A DNA stretch of 64,000 nt from Planomonospora_B alba (GCF_039534085.1 NZ_BAAAUT010000032.1:23897-87896), one strand, 5' to 3'. Numbered from the stretch's first letter, positions 37,964 to 47,759 are shown. Notes: generated by a model from the sequence alone, not told the origin. Made by a program: numbers and translations.

Positions 37964-39658
37964 TCACAGGACCAGCGCGACCACCCGCACGGCCGCCGTG
38001 CACAGAGCACTGAACCCGCCCAGCACGACCATGGCGCGCAGGCCGTCCCTGCGGAGTTCGGGGAGGCGGGCGCCCGCCCGTTCCACCTCTCTGCCGGTGA
38101 TCGCGCCGCAGACCACCCCGAACACCACACCCGCGACGGCGACCGGAGCGGGTCGCATCCACCACTCCGGTGGCAGCGATCCGCCCTCGGCCAGCCAGAG
38201 GGTGAGAACGGCCAGCCCGGCGGCGGGCACGCCCGGCCAGACCACGGCGGTCAGCAGCGAACCTGCCAGGGTCAGCGGGAAACCGAGCACCCGCAGCAGG
38301 CCCCGGACCCGGGCGGACCTGCGTTTCCTGACCAGCCAGTGCCCCGCCCACAGCGCGCGGACCAGGACGACGAACAGGCCGGTGACCGCGAAGGTCGCCG
38401 GCGGCCAGATCACCGAGGCCACCACGCAGGGCACCGCCAGCAGCGCGATGAGCAGCAGCGTCACGTTCCCCGCGGGCAGCGGCCCGGCCCGGCCGCCGGT
38501 CGCGGCCTCCGCCGCCAGGGCGCTGTCCGCCTGCCGCCCCCGGGTCGCCCGCGCGCCCGCCGCCGCGATCCGCCTCCCCGCCCGGGTCTCCCCCGCACCG
38601 GAGCGCGCCGCTGCCTTCTCCTTCCCCGCGGCCCCTGCGCGGGGCTCCTGCGTGCGGGGCTCCTGCCGCGCCGGGGCGGAACCGGTCTGCTGCGCCCCCG
38701 CCCGCTGCGGCCCGGTCCTCGGACCGCTTCTGCGGGATCCGCTCTGCTGCGGCCCGGTCCTCGGCCCCGTCCGCTGGGCCGTCTTCCTGAGGGAGGTCTC
38801 CGCGGCGGCCGCGGGCTCCGTCCCGGCGGAGGCGGCCTTGCCGAGGCGGGCCAGCCGCCCGGCGAGAAGCGCGGCCGTGGGCCGTTTCGCGGCCTCGCGG
38901 TGGAGCGCGGCGCGGACCAGCGGGAGAAGCGCCGCGGGCACGCCCGCCAGATCTGCCTGGCCGTTGAGGACGGCGTACATCTGCGCCTCCACCGTGCCCC
39001 GGCCGAAGGTGGGGCGGCCGGTGGCGGCGAAGGCCACGGTCGCCGCCCAGGCGTGCACGTCGGCCGGCTCCCCCACCGGCTCGTCCGCGAACAGCTCCGG
39101 CGCGGCGTAACCGGGGGTGCCCAGGAACGTGCCGGTCAGGGTGAGCCGGGTGGCGTCCAGGACCTGGGCAATGCCGAAGTCGATGAGCACCGGCTCGCCC
39201 GACGGGCCGAGCAGGACGTTGGCGGGCTTGAGATCGCGGTGGACGACCCCGGCCGCGTGAATGATCGACAGCGCCGTCGCCAGGCCGTGGGCCAGGGTGG
39301 TCAGCTCGGCGCCCCGCAGCGGGCCGTCGCGCCGTACCCGCTCCAGCAGGGTGTCGCCCTCGATGTGCTCCATGACCAGGTAGGGCCGGTCGCCGTCGAG
39401 GTCGGCGTCGAGGACCCGGGCGACGTAGGGGCTCTCCACCCGGCGGAGCGCGCGGACCTCGCGCTCCAGCCGTATCCGCGCCTCGGAGTCGGCCTCGACG
39501 GCGTCGTGGAGCATCTTGAGGGCGACCTTCTCGCCCCGCCGGGTCGTGGCGAGGTAGACCTCGCCCATGCCGCCTCTGCCGAGGCGATCCACCAGCGTGT
39601 ACGGGCCGACGCGCCCGAGCCTGCCCACCCGCCCTCCACCCATAGGAGACCCCACCAT
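37964..39658 (-). CDS. Membrane Ser/Thr protein kinase
   Basis: A 564-aa PknB-type kinase. The domain is at residues 18-270: GRGGMGEVYLATTRRGEKVA, catalytic VVHRDLKPANVLLG, DFGIAQV and GTPGYAAPELFADEPV. Activation-loop residues T around LTLTGTFLGTPGY are candidate autophosphorylation sites. A long Gln/Arg/Gly/Pro-rich linker (residues 300-395) leads to four to five C-terminal helices (VTLLLIALLAVPCVVASVIW, FAVTGLFVVLVRALWAGHW) with no extracellular sensor domain of the PASTA type. Substrates unknown. Its ATG at 39658 is the first in frame. Confidence 0.88.
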   Translation of the reverse strand: MVGSPMGGGRVGRLGRVGPYTLVDRLGRGGMGEVYLATTRRGEKVALKMLHDAVEADSEARIRLEREVRALRRVESPYVARVLDADLDGDRPYLVMEHIEGDTLLERVRRDGPLRGAELTTLAHGLATALSIIHAAGVVHRDLKPANVLLGPSGEPVLIDFGIAQVLDATRLTLTGTFLGTPGYAAPELFADEPVGEPADVHAWAATVAFAATGRPTFGRGTVEAQMYAVLNGQADLAGVPAALLPLVRAALHREAAKRPTAALLAGRLARLGKAASAGTEPAAAAETSLRKTAQRTGPRTGPQQSGSRRSGPRTGPQRAGAQQTGSAPARQEPRTQEPRAGAAGKEKAAARSGAGETRAGRRIAAAGARATRGRQADSALAAEAATGGRAGPLPAGNVTLLLIALLAVPCVVASVIWPPATFAVTGLFVVLVRALWAGHWLVRKRRSARVRGLLRVLGFPLTLAGSLLTAVVWPGVPAAGLAVLTLWLAEGGSLPPEWWMRPAPVAVAGVVFGVVCGAITGREVERAGARLPELRRDGLRAMVVLGGFSALCTAAVRVVALVL

Positions 39659-39747
39659 AGCGGGCGGGCACGACGATTCCGCGGCGACGCGCCGGAGAGC
39701 GGTGGGATCGGTGCGGCGGCAGAGGACGGGGATGTCTCAGGGCCGGC

Positions 39748-39999
39748 TCACGGGCGGCCGGCGTACGCCCGCGCCCCGGACCCGGCGTCCTCCCCGTGCG
39801 GCTCCCCCTCCCGCGGCTCGGGGACGAGCAGGCTCTCCAGCTCGGCCACGGGCTCGGCGGACAGGTCCCGCCGCCCCTTGCGCCGCCAGTTCACGTGCCC
39901 CCGGCTCTCCAGGAACAGCATCAGCCGGTCGACGGCGAACAGTACGGCGGCCACGAAGACGATCCCGATCACGGTCTGCATGAGGGTCAATCCAACCAC
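39748..39999 (-). CDS. Small membrane protein
   Basis: An 83-aa protein with one N-terminal helix (LTLMQTVIGIVFVAAVLFAV) and a charged C-terminal tail (NWRRKGRRDLSAEPVAEL, then acidic and Gly-rich residues). No family recognised. Its ATG is 125 bp from the end of proA; the stop is 89 bp before the kinase start. Confidence 0.6.
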   Translation of the reverse strand: MVGLTLMQTVIGIVFVAAVLFAVDRLMLFLESRGHVNWRRKGRRDLSAEPVAELESLLVPEPREGEPHGEDAGSGARAYAGRP

Positions 40000-40124
40000 C
40001 CCTTCCCGTCACCGGTGGAGCCGACACGGCTACCTACCGCATCCGGCGAGACGCTTGACCGGATCCTGAACGAACCGGCGGGGCGGCGGCCGGACTCCCG
40101 GCCCCCGTCCCGGCGGCGTGCCGG

Positions 40125-41429
40125 TCAGTCCAGCGCGGAGGCGCCTCCGCAGGACGGGATGACGCTGCCCTCGGAGGTGCGCAGGTGGCCCTCACCGGTG
40201 TAGACCCACTTGGTGGAGGTCAGCTCGGGCAGGCCCATCGGGCCGCGGGCGTGCAGCTTCTGGGTGGAGATGCCGATCTCCGCGCCGAACCCGAACTCCC
40301 CGCCGTCGGTGAACCGGGTGGAGGCGTTGACCGCCACCGCCGCGGAGTCGACCAGCGCGACGAACCTGCGGGCGGCGGTGACCGACCGGGTGACGATCGC
40401 CTCGGTGTGGGCCGAGCCGTACTCCCTGATGTGCCGGACCGCGTCCTCCAGCGAGTCGACCACGGCGGCGGCGATGTCCAGCGAGAGGTACTCGGCGCGG
40501 AAGTCCTCCTCGTCCGCCGGCACCACGGCCTCGCCGTAGGCGGCGATGCGCGCGTCGCCGTGGACCGTCACGCCCGCTTCGGCCAGCGCGGCCAGCGCCC
40601 GCGGCACGAAGGCGTCGGCGACCGCGGCGTGCACGAGGAGCGTCTCTGCGGCGTTGCAGACCGAGGGGCGCTGGGCCTTGGCGTTGAGCAGGATCTCGAC
40701 CGCCAGGTCGAGGTCGGCCTCGGCGTCGACGTAGACGTGGCAGTTGCCGGTGCCGGTCTCGATGACCGGGACCGTCGACTCCTGCACCACCGAGTTGATC
40801 AGCGAGGCGCCGCCGCGCGGGATCAGCACGTCGACCAGGCCGCGGGCCCGCATGAGCTCCTTGGCCGAGTCGCGGGTCCGGCCGGGCACCAGCTGCACGG
40901 CCTGCGCCGGGACCGCCGTACCCGCCAGGGCCTCCTGCATGACCCTCACGAGCACCGTGTTGGACTCGTAAGCGCTGGAGGAGCCACGCAGCAGGGTGGC
41001 GTTGCCGCTCTTGAGGCAGAGCGCGGCCGCGTCGACCGTGACGTTGGGCCGGCCCTCGTAGATGATGCCGACCACGCCGAGCGGGACGCGGAGCTGGCGC
41101 AGCTCCAGTCCGTTGGGCAGCGTGCTTCCGCGGACCACCTCGCCCACCGGGTCCGGCAGGTCGGCGATCTGCCGGACGGCCTCGGCGATGGCCTCGATGC
41201 GCCCGGCGGTCAGGCTGAGCCGGTCGATCATGTACTCGGAGGTGCCGTCCTCGCGGGCCTTCGCCACGTCGCGCGCGTTGGCCTCGACGATCTCGGCGGA
41301 GCGGGCGACCAGCGCGTCGGCGATCACCCGGAGCGCGGCGTCCTTCGGCGCCCGCGGCAGCGGGGCCAGCTCGGTGGCGGCCTCCTTCGCCGCCCGGGCT
41401 ACCTTCAGGAAGTCTTCCGACGCAGACAT
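40125..41429 (-). CDS. proA: Gamma-glutamyl phosphate reductase
   Basis: A 434-aa enzyme making glutamate 5-semialdehyde from gamma-glutamyl phosphate with NADPH, the second step of proline synthesis. Visible motifs are VPLGVVGIIYEGRPNVTVDA, LRGSSSAYESN, VLIPRGGASLINSVVQESTV, the catalytic cysteine in QRPSVCNAAETLLVH and a C-terminal ARGPMGLPELTSTKWVYTG. Length is typical. The ATG at 41429 (MSASEDFLKVARAAK) is used. It lies 16 bp after proB, forming the usual proBA pair. Confidence 0.96.
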   Translation of the reverse strand: MSASEDFLKVARAAKEAATELAPLPRAPKDAALRVIADALVARSAEIVEANARDVAKAREDGTSEYMIDRLSLTAGRIEAIAEAVRQIADLPDPVGEVVRGSTLPNGLELRQLRVPLGVVGIIYEGRPNVTVDAAALCLKSGNATLLRGSSSAYESNTVLVRVMQEALAGTAVPAQAVQLVPGRTRDSAKELMRARGLVDVLIPRGGASLINSVVQESTVPVIETGTGNCHVYVDAEADLDLAVEILLNAKAQRPSVCNAAETLLVHAAVADAFVPRALAALAEAGVTVHGDARIAAYGEAVVPADEEDFRAEYLSLDIAAAVVDSLEDAVRHIREYGSAHTEAIVTRSVTAARRFVALVDSAAVAVNASTRFTDGGEFGFGAEIGISTQKLHARGPMGLPELTSTKWVYTGEGHLRTSEGSVIPSCGGASALD

Positions 41430-41445
41430 CTCGCACTCCAGGGAA

Positions 41446-42573
41446 CTAGTCGGTGGCATCCAGTATGACGATGTCGTCCCGGTGGATCAGCTCGCGTTCA
41501 TATTCCGGACCGAGGGCGCTGGCCAGCTCCCTGGTGGAGCGGCCGAGCAGGTCCGGGATCTCCGCGGCGTCGAAGTTGACCAGGCCGCGGGCGACGACCT
41601 CGCCGAGCGGGCCGCACAGGTCCACCGGGTCCCCCGCGGCGAAGTCGCCCTCCACCGCGGTGACCCCGGCGGGCAGCAGCGACTTGCGGCGCCCGACGAC
41701 CGCCTCGACCGCTCCCGGGTCCAGGTGGAGGCGCCCGCGGCCGGTGGTGGCGTGCGCCAGCCAGAGCAGCCGGGTGCCGGGGTGCCGCCCGGCCGGGTGG
41801 AAGTAGGTGCCGATGTCGGCCCCGGTGAGGGCCTGCGCGGCGTGCGCGGCGGCGGTGAGCACCACGGGCACCCCCGCCCCGGTGGCGATCCGGGCCGCCT
41901 GCACCTTGGTGACCATGCCGCCGGTGCCGACCGCGCCGCCCTTGCCGAGCTCGACCCCCTCCAGGTCCTCCGGGCCGCGCACGTCCGTCAGCCGCCGGGC
42001 GCCCGCCCTGCGGGGGTCACCGTCGTAGAGGGCGTCCACGTCCGACAGCAGCACCAGCGCGTCGGCCCGGATCAGGTGGGAGACCAGCGCGGCGAGGCGG
42101 TCGTTGTCACCGAAGCGGATCTCGTCGGTGGCCACGGTGTCGTTCTCGTTGACGATCGGGACGATGTCCAGCTCCAGCAGGCGGTTCAGCGTGCGCTGGG
42201 CGTTGACGTGGTGCGCGCGGCGCATCATGTCGTCGGCCGTGAGCAGCACCTGGCCGACGCGCAGGCCGTACCGGGCGAAGGAGGAGGTGTAGCGGGCCAC
42301 CAGCACGCCCTGGCCGACCGAGGCCGCGGCCTGCTGGGTGGCCAGGTCGCGGGGGCGGGCGGACAGGCCCAGCGGGCCGAGCCCGGCCGCGATGGCGCCG
42401 GAGGAGACCAGCACGACCTGCGTGCCGGCCTTCCGCCGGGCGGCCAGCACGTCGACCAGGGCGTCCACCCGGTCGACGTCGATCATCCCCTGCGGGGTGG
42501 TGAGCGAGGACGAGCCCACCTTCACGACGAGGCGTGAGGCCGTACGGATGCGGTCGCGCGCAGGGGTGGTCAC
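41446..42573 (-). CDS. proB: Glutamate 5-kinase
   Basis: A 375-aa kinase phosphorylating glutamate in proline synthesis. The amino-acid kinase domain covers residues 10-260 (LVVKVGSSSLTTPQG, VVLVSSGAIAAGLGPLGLS, VNENDTVATDEIRFGDNDRL, LLSDVDALYDGDP), and residues 285-375 form a C-terminal PUA domain (GRLHLDPGAVEAVVGRRKSL). Start is GTG at 42573. It follows obg by 39 bp. Feedback inhibition by proline is expected for the family. Confidence 0.96.
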   Translation of the reverse strand: MTTPARDRIRTASRLVVKVGSSSLTTPQGMIDVDRVDALVDVLAARRKAGTQVVLVSSGAIAAGLGPLGLSARPRDLATQQAAASVGQGVLVARYTSSFARYGLRVGQVLLTADDMMRRAHHVNAQRTLNRLLELDIVPIVNENDTVATDEIRFGDNDRLAALVSHLIRADALVLLSDVDALYDGDPRRAGARRLTDVRGPEDLEGVELGKGGAVGTGGMVTKVQAARIATGAGVPVVLTAAAHAAQALTGADIGTYFHPAGRHPGTRLLWLAHATTGRGRLHLDPGAVEAVVGRRKSLLPAGVTAVEGDFAAGDPVDLCGPLGEVVARGLVNFDAAEIPDLLGRSTRELASALGPEYERELIHRDDIVILDATD

Positions 42574-42612
42574 GACGCGTGCCTTTCTCGTGGAGCAGGT
42601 GAGGGGGAGCGG

Positions 42613-43965
42613 TCAGCCGAGCCGGTTGTCGGTGCCGCGCGGTCCCTGCCGCACGGCCTCGGCGTTGAGCGTCGGCTGCCAGTCGAAGACGTAGCCGTCC
42701 TCCATGGAGCCGATGACGACCTCGGCCCCGGCCGTGGCCCCGGCCGCCAGGAGCTCCTCCTCGACGCCGAGGCGCTCCAGCCGGTCGGCGAGGTAGCCGA
42801 CGGCCTCGTCGTTGCTGAAGTCCGTCTGGCGGATCCACCGCTCCGGCTTGGCCCCGGTGACCTGGAAGGTGTTCTCGTCGACCCGGCGCACGGTGAACCC
42901 GGCGTCGCCGATCTGCTTCGGCCGGATGACCAGGCGGGTCGGCTCGGGTGCCGGCGCGGCGGCGCGGGCGGCGGCGACCATCTCGCCCATGGCGTAGGTC
43001 AGCTCCCGCAGGCCCTCGTGGGTGGCCGCGGAGATCGTGAAGACCCGCAACCCCCGCTCCTCGAGCAGCGGCCGGACGATGTCGGCCAGCTCGCGCGCGT
43101 CGGGCACGTCGGCCTTGTTCAGCACCGCCAGCCGCGGCCGGTCCTCCAGCTTGCCGTAGGCGGCCAGTTCGGCCTCGATCACCTCGTAGTCGCTGATCGG
43201 GTCGCGGCCCGGCTCCATGGTCGCGCAGTCGATCACGTGCACGAGCGTGCTGCACCGCTCGACGTGGCGCAGGAACTCGTGGCCCAGGCCCTTGCCCTCG
43301 GAGGCTCCGGGGATCAGGCCGGGCACGTCGGCGACGGTGAAGACCGTCTCGCCGGCGGTGACCACGCCGAGGTTGGGCACCAGCGTGGTGAAGGGGTAGT
43401 CGGCGATCTTCGGGCGGGCCGCGCTGAGCGCCGCGATGAGGGAGGACTTGCCCGCGCTGGGGAAGCCGACCAGCGCCACGTCCGCGACGCTCTTCATCTC
43501 CAGCAGCACGTCGAGCTGGTCGCCGGGCTCGCCGAGCAGCGCGAAGCCGGGGGCCTTGCGCTTGGCCGAGGCCAGCGCCGCGTTGCCCAGGCCGCCGTGA
43601 CCGCCCTGGGCCACCACGTAGCGGGTGCCCGCGCCGATCAGGTCGACGAGCACCTCGCCGGTGGCGGCGTCCTTGACGACGGTCCCGTCGGGGACGGGCA
43701 GGACGACGTCGGCGCCGTTGGCGCCGTCGCGGTTGGAGCCGGAGCCCTGCTTGCCGTTCTCGGCCCTGCGGTGCGGGCGGCGGTGGTACTCCAGCAGGGT
43801 CGCGGTGTTCGGGTCGACCTCGAGGATCACGTCGCCGCCGCGGCCCCCGTTGCCGCCGTCGGGACCGCCCAGCGGCTTGAACTTCTCCCGATGCACAGAG
43901 GCGCAGCCATGTCCCCCGTCACCGGCCTTGATGTGCAGGACCACCTGGTCCACGAAGTCCGGCAT
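42613..43965 (-). CDS. obg: GTPase Obg/CgtA
   Basis: A 450-aa ribosome-associated GTPase. Residues 1-155 are the glycine-rich Obg fold (KAGDGGHGCASVHREKF, GGPDGGNGGRGGDVIL), residues 160-330 the G domain (GFPSAGKSSLIAALS, DVPGLIPGASEGKGLGHEFL, NKADVPD), and residues 345-425 the OCT domain. It assists 50S assembly and links growth to GTP and ppGpp. ATG at 43965 (MPDFVDQVVLHIK) is chosen over 44022. It follows rpmA in the conserved order rplU-rpmA-obg. Confidence 0.96.
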   Translation of the reverse strand: MPDFVDQVVLHIKAGDGGHGCASVHREKFKPLGGPDGGNGGRGGDVILEVDPNTATLLEYHRRPHRRAENGKQGSGSNRDGANGADVVLPVPDGTVVKDAATGEVLVDLIGAGTRYVVAQGGHGGLGNAALASAKRKAPGFALLGEPGDQLDVLLEMKSVADVALVGFPSAGKSSLIAALSAARPKIADYPFTTLVPNLGVVTAGETVFTVADVPGLIPGASEGKGLGHEFLRHVERCSTLVHVIDCATMEPGRDPISDYEVIEAELAAYGKLEDRPRLAVLNKADVPDARELADIVRPLLEERGLRVFTISAATHEGLRELTYAMGEMVAAARAAAPAPEPTRLVIRPKQIGDAGFTVRRVDENTFQVTGAKPERWIRQTDFSNDEAVGYLADRLERLGVEEELLAAGATAGAEVVIGSMEDGYVFDWQPTLNAEAVRQGPRGTDNRLG

Positions 43966-44085
43966 GTCTGCTTCTCCTACCCCCATCACCGGGATCTTGC
44001 CTGGCGGGAACACCCCGCTCACACACGAACAGGGGCGGACCGCTGCTCGCGATCCACCCCTGTCGTAACGTCGTGCGGCGCGGAT

Positions 44086-44343
44086 CTACTCCGCGACCGG
44101 GACGATGCTCACCGCGCGACGACCGCGCTTGAAGCCGAACTGCACGTGGCCGGCGGCCAGCGCGAACAGCGTGTCGTCACCACCGCGGCCGACGTTGTCG
44201 CCCGGGTGGAAGTGGGTGCCGCGCTGGCGGACGATGATCTCACCGGCGTTGACCAGCTGGCCGCCGAAGCGCTTCACACCGAGCCGCTGAGCGTTGGAGT
44301 CACGGCCGTTCCGAGTGGACGACGCGCCCTTCTTGTGTGCCAT
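44086..44343 (-). CDS. rpmA: Ribosomal protein bL27
   Basis: An 85-aa protein of typical length. It starts MAHKKGASSTRNGRDSNAQ, then RLGVKRFGGQLVNAGEIIVR and GDNVGRGGDDTLFALAAGHV. It sits near the peptidyl-transferase centre of the 50S subunit. It is 18 bp after rplU and 120 bp before obg. Confidence 0.98.
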   Translation of the reverse strand: MAHKKGASSTRNGRDSNAQRLGVKRFGGQLVNAGEIIVRQRGTHFHPGDNVGRGGDDTLFALAAGHVQFGFKRGRRAVSIVPVAE

Positions 44344-44361
44344 CTCTCAAAGCTCCCGAAC

Positions 44362-44664
44362 TCAGGCCTGGTTGATGCCGGTGATCTTCACCTGGGTGTA
44401 CCGCTGGCGGTGACCCTGGCGCTTCTTGTAACCGGTCTTGTTCTTGTACTTGAGGATCCGGATCTTCGGACCCTTGGTCTCGCCGAGGATCTCGGCGGCG
44501 ACGGTGAACTTGCCCGCCTCGGTGGTCACGTCGCCATCGTTGACGACGAGCACCGTCGGCAGCGTAACCGTGGAACCGACCTCACCGGCGACCTTGTCCA
44601 CCTCGAGGACGTCACCGACGGAGACCTTCTGCTGCCTGCCGCCGCAACGAACGATCGCGTACAC
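44362..44664 (-). CDS. rplU: Ribosomal protein bL21
   Basis: A 100-aa protein with VYAIVRCGGRQQKVSVGDVL at the N-terminus and YKNKTGYKKRQGHRQRYTQV near the end, both typical of bL21. The GTG at 44664 is the start, with GAAGGG about 9 bp upstream. It binds 23S rRNA near bL20 and begins the rplU-rpmA-obg-proB-proA run. Confidence 0.97.
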   Translation of the reverse strand: MYAIVRCGGRQQKVSVGDVLEVDKVAGEVGSTVTLPTVLVVNDGDVTTEAGKFTVAAEILGETKGPKIRILKYKNKTGYKKRQGHRQRYTQVKITGINQA

Positions 44665-44903
44665 CGCGGAACCCTTCTTCTGCCTACTTGCTCGCTGGAT
44701 GCTGCGCCCGCATCCGGCTGTGGTCACCGTTTGACCGACGTACCGGGTGGGCGCGCGAACAGGGCGCGCCACTAGCGCACCGATTCATCAGGGTACCGGA
44801 CTACGGAGCCCTGGTCGAACCGGGCGGAACGTCGGGGTGCCGGCGCGGCATGGCGCGCCGGCGATGCCGGACCTCCGGATCCCCCGCCGACGGCGGAGGA
44901 GAT

Positions 44904-47759
44904 CTAGTCGGCCGGCTTGGCCTTGCGGGAGCGTCTCCGCCCCCTCCCGGCGGTCTGTACGGCCTGCGCGTCCTCGACCGGGACGTCGTCAAGCGCATCG
45001 GTCACGGTATCACGCCCGGACTGCTCGCTGGCCGCGACCGCGCTCCCGACCTCCTTGGCGGCCTCCTTGGCCAGCTTCTCCGCGACCGCCTTCTCCACCG
45101 CCATCTTGCCCTGGGTGCCGCGCGGCTCCGGCTTGCCCTCGACCGGTTCGGTCGAGATGTGCAGGCCGCGGCCGTTGCAGCACTCGCAGACGGTGGAGAA
45201 CGCCTCCAGCAGGCCCTGTCCGACCCGCTTGCGGGTCATCTGCACCAGGCCCAGGGAGGTGACCTCGGCGACCTGGTGCTTGGTCCGGTCGCGGGCCAGG
45301 CATTCCAGCAGCCGCCGGAGCACCAGGTCGCGGTTGCTCTCCAGCACCATGTCGATGAAGTCGATCACGATGATGCCGCCGATGTCCCGCAGCCTGAGCT
45401 GGCGGACGATCTCCTCGGCCGCCTCCAGGTTGTTGCGGGTGACGGTCTCCTCGAGGTTCCCGCCCTGGCCGGTGAACTTGCCCGTGTTGACGTCGACGAC
45501 GGTCATCGCCTCGGTCCGGTCGATCACCAGCGAACCGCCGCTGGGCAGCCAGACCTTGCGCTCCATCGCCTTGGCGATCTGCTCGTCGATCCGGTAGGCG
45601 GCGAAGACGTCGCCCTCCTCCTCCCACCTGGTCAGGCGGTCGGCCAGGTGCGGCGCCACGTAGCGGACGTACTCGTCCACCGTGGTCCACACCTCGTCGC
45701 CCTGGACGACCAGGGAGGTGAAGTCCTCGTTGAACACGTCCCGGACCACCCGGACGGTCAGGTCCGGCTCGGAGGAGAGCAGCTCCGGCGCGCTGGCCGT
45801 CTTGGCCTTGCGCCGGATGTTCTCCCACTGGGCCGAGAGCCTGGCCACGTCGCGGCTGAGCTCCTCCTCCGAGGCGCCCTCGGCCGCCGTGCGGACGATC
45901 ACACCGGCGTTCTCCGGCATGACCTTCTTCAGGATGCTCTTGAGCCGGGTGCGCTCCTTGTCGGGGAGCTTGCGGCTGATCCCGGTCATCGAGCCGTCGG
46001 GCACGTAGACCAGGTAGCGGCCGGGCAGGCTGATCTGCGAGGTCAGCCGGGCGCCCTTGTGCCCGATGGGGTCCTTGGTGACCTGGACGAGCACGGACTG
46101 CCCCGACTTGAGGGCCGCCTCGATGCGCTTGGGCTGCCCTTCCAGGCCGGCGGTGTCGAAGTTGACCTCACCGGCGTACAGCACCGCGTTGCGGCCCTTG
46201 CCGATGTCGACGAAGGCCGCCTCCATGCTCGGCAGGACGTTCTGCACCTTGCCGAGGTAGACGTTGCCCACGTAGGACTGGCTCGCCTCGCGGTCCACGT
46301 AGTGCTCGACGAGGATGTCGTCCTCCAGCACCGCGATCTGGGTCCGGCCGCCGGTGCGGCGCACCACCATCACCCGCTCGACGGACTCCCGGCGGGCCAG
46401 GAACTCCGACTCGGTGATGATCGGCGGACGCCGCCGGCCGAGCTCGCGGCCCTCCCTGCGGCGCTGCTTCTTGGCCTCCAGGCGGGTCGAGCCGCGGACG
46501 CTCTGCACCTCGTCCATGGCGCTGCGCCCGGCGCGCGGCGCGCGGATGCGCACCACCGTGTTCGGCGGGACGTCCTCGGTCTCCTCGGTGTCCTCGGAGC
46601 TCCTGCGGCGGCGGCGGCGACGCCGGCGCGAGGTGCCGTTCTCCGCGCCCTCGGCCTCCTCGGCCGGTGCGGTCGCGTCGGTCTCGGCCTCGGCGCCCGC
46701 GGACTCCTCGTCCTCGGGCTCGGGCTCGCCGCCCTCGGCCTCCTCCTGCTCGCGCGTCTTCCCGCGGCCGCGGCCGCCCCTGCGGCGGCGGCGACGACGG
46801 CCGCCTGCCTCCTCCTCGGACTCCTCCTCCGGCTCCTCCGTGTCCTCCGGCTCCTCCTCGGCCTCGGCCTCGGCGGGCTCGAACGGCTGCGTCGGCGCGG
46901 GGCGCACGGCGGGCTGCTCGATCAGGGACGGATCCGGAGCCTGGAAGAGCGGCTGGAACACCGTGGCGGGAGCCTGGAAGGTCACCGAGGGCACCTCGGG
47001 GCGCGCCGCGGCGGTCAGTCCGAACGGGTCGGTGAACAGCTCCGGTCGCCGCTCGCCGGCCTCCTCGTCGCCGCTGTCCTCCCCGGCGGCCGGCTCCTCG
47101 CCGACCGGTCCCGACAGCAGCAGCGACGCGGCGACCTCCTCGGCCTCGGCCTCGGTCAGGTCGGCGGGCGGCGCCGGCTCGGGCCGCGCCTCCTGCCGGC
47201 CGGGCTGCTCGGCGGGCTCCTCGGCGCGCTGCGGGGCGGCGGCCTTCTTGCGCGTGCGGGTCCGCTTGGCCGGAGCGGCCGCCTCCGGGGCGGCGCCCTC
47301 GTCCGCGGCGGTCCCGGCGGCCGGAGCGGCCTCGGCGGTCGCGTCCGCCGGCGCTCCGGCGTCCTCCGGGGCAGGCTCGGCCTTCTTCGCGCGGCTGCGC
47401 CGCGCCGTCGTCGTGCTCGCCGTGGTCGCCGCCGCGGCCCGGTGCCGGGTGGCGCGCTTCGGCGCCGCCTCCCCCGGCCCCTGCGCCGCCTCCTCCGGCT
47501 CGGCCCCGGCCTCCGGCGCGGAGGCGACGGGGGCCGCGGGGGCCTCGGTCGCGGTCTCCTGACCGGTCCGCTCCGGGGCGGGTCCGGCCGCCGCGGCCCC
47601 GGCCGTGGCGGGCGCCGGCGGGGCGGGCTCCAGGTCCTCGGGCTCCGGCGGCGGTCCCGCGGGCCGGCTGGCGGCCCGGCGGCGACGCGGCTGAACTGTC
47701 TTTTCCGTTATGTCCCCCGCGGGGCCGTTGGCCCCGACGTTGGGTTCGTTGTCGAGCAT
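44904..47759 (-). CDS. rne: Ribonuclease E/G family endoribonuclease
   Basis: A 951-aa enzyme. Residues 1-370 are a low-complexity Ala/Glu/Pro/Arg-rich extension with two dense Arg clusters (SRRRRRRRRRSS, GGRRRRRRRG). Residues 380-900 form the catalytic core: S1 domain GNVYLGKVQNVLPSMEAAFV, then RYLVYVPDGSMTGISRKL and the DNase I-like site VVDVNTGKFTGQGGNLEETV and IIVIDFIDMVLESN. The Zn-link is CECCNGRG near residue 870. It cuts single-stranded A/U-rich RNA and matures rRNA. The position of the disordered region before the core is typical of actinomycete RNase E/G. Confidence 0.95.
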   Translation of the reverse strand: MLDNEPNVGANGPAGDITEKTVQPRRRRAASRPAGPPPEPEDLEPAPPAPATAGAAAAGPAPERTGQETATEAPAAPVASAPEAGAEPEEAAQGPGEAAPKRATRHRAAAATTASTTTARRSRAKKAEPAPEDAGAPADATAEAAPAAGTAADEGAAPEAAAPAKRTRTRKKAAAPQRAEEPAEQPGRQEARPEPAPPADLTEAEAEEVAASLLLSGPVGEEPAAGEDSGDEEAGERRPELFTDPFGLTAAARPEVPSVTFQAPATVFQPLFQAPDPSLIEQPAVRPAPTQPFEPAEAEAEEEPEDTEEPEEESEEEAGGRRRRRRRGGRGRGKTREQEEAEGGEPEPEDEESAGAEAETDATAPAEEAEGAENGTSRRRRRRRRRSSEDTEETEDVPPNTVVRIRAPRAGRSAMDEVQSVRGSTRLEAKKQRRREGRELGRRRPPIITESEFLARRESVERVMVVRRTGGRTQIAVLEDDILVEHYVDREASQSYVGNVYLGKVQNVLPSMEAAFVDIGKGRNAVLYAGEVNFDTAGLEGQPKRIEAALKSGQSVLVQVTKDPIGHKGARLTSQISLPGRYLVYVPDGSMTGISRKLPDKERTRLKSILKKVMPENAGVIVRTAAEGASEEELSRDVARLSAQWENIRRKAKTASAPELLSSEPDLTVRVVRDVFNEDFTSLVVQGDEVWTTVDEYVRYVAPHLADRLTRWEEEGDVFAAYRIDEQIAKAMERKVWLPSGGSLVIDRTEAMTVVDVNTGKFTGQGGNLEETVTRNNLEAAEEIVRQLRLRDIGGIIVIDFIDMVLESNRDLVLRRLLECLARDRTKHQVAEVTSLGLVQMTRKRVGQGLLEAFSTVCECCNGRGLHISTEPVEGKPEPRGTQGKMAVEKAVAEKLAKEAAKEVGSAVAASEQSGRDTVTDALDDVPVEDAQAVQTAGRGRRRSRKAKPAD

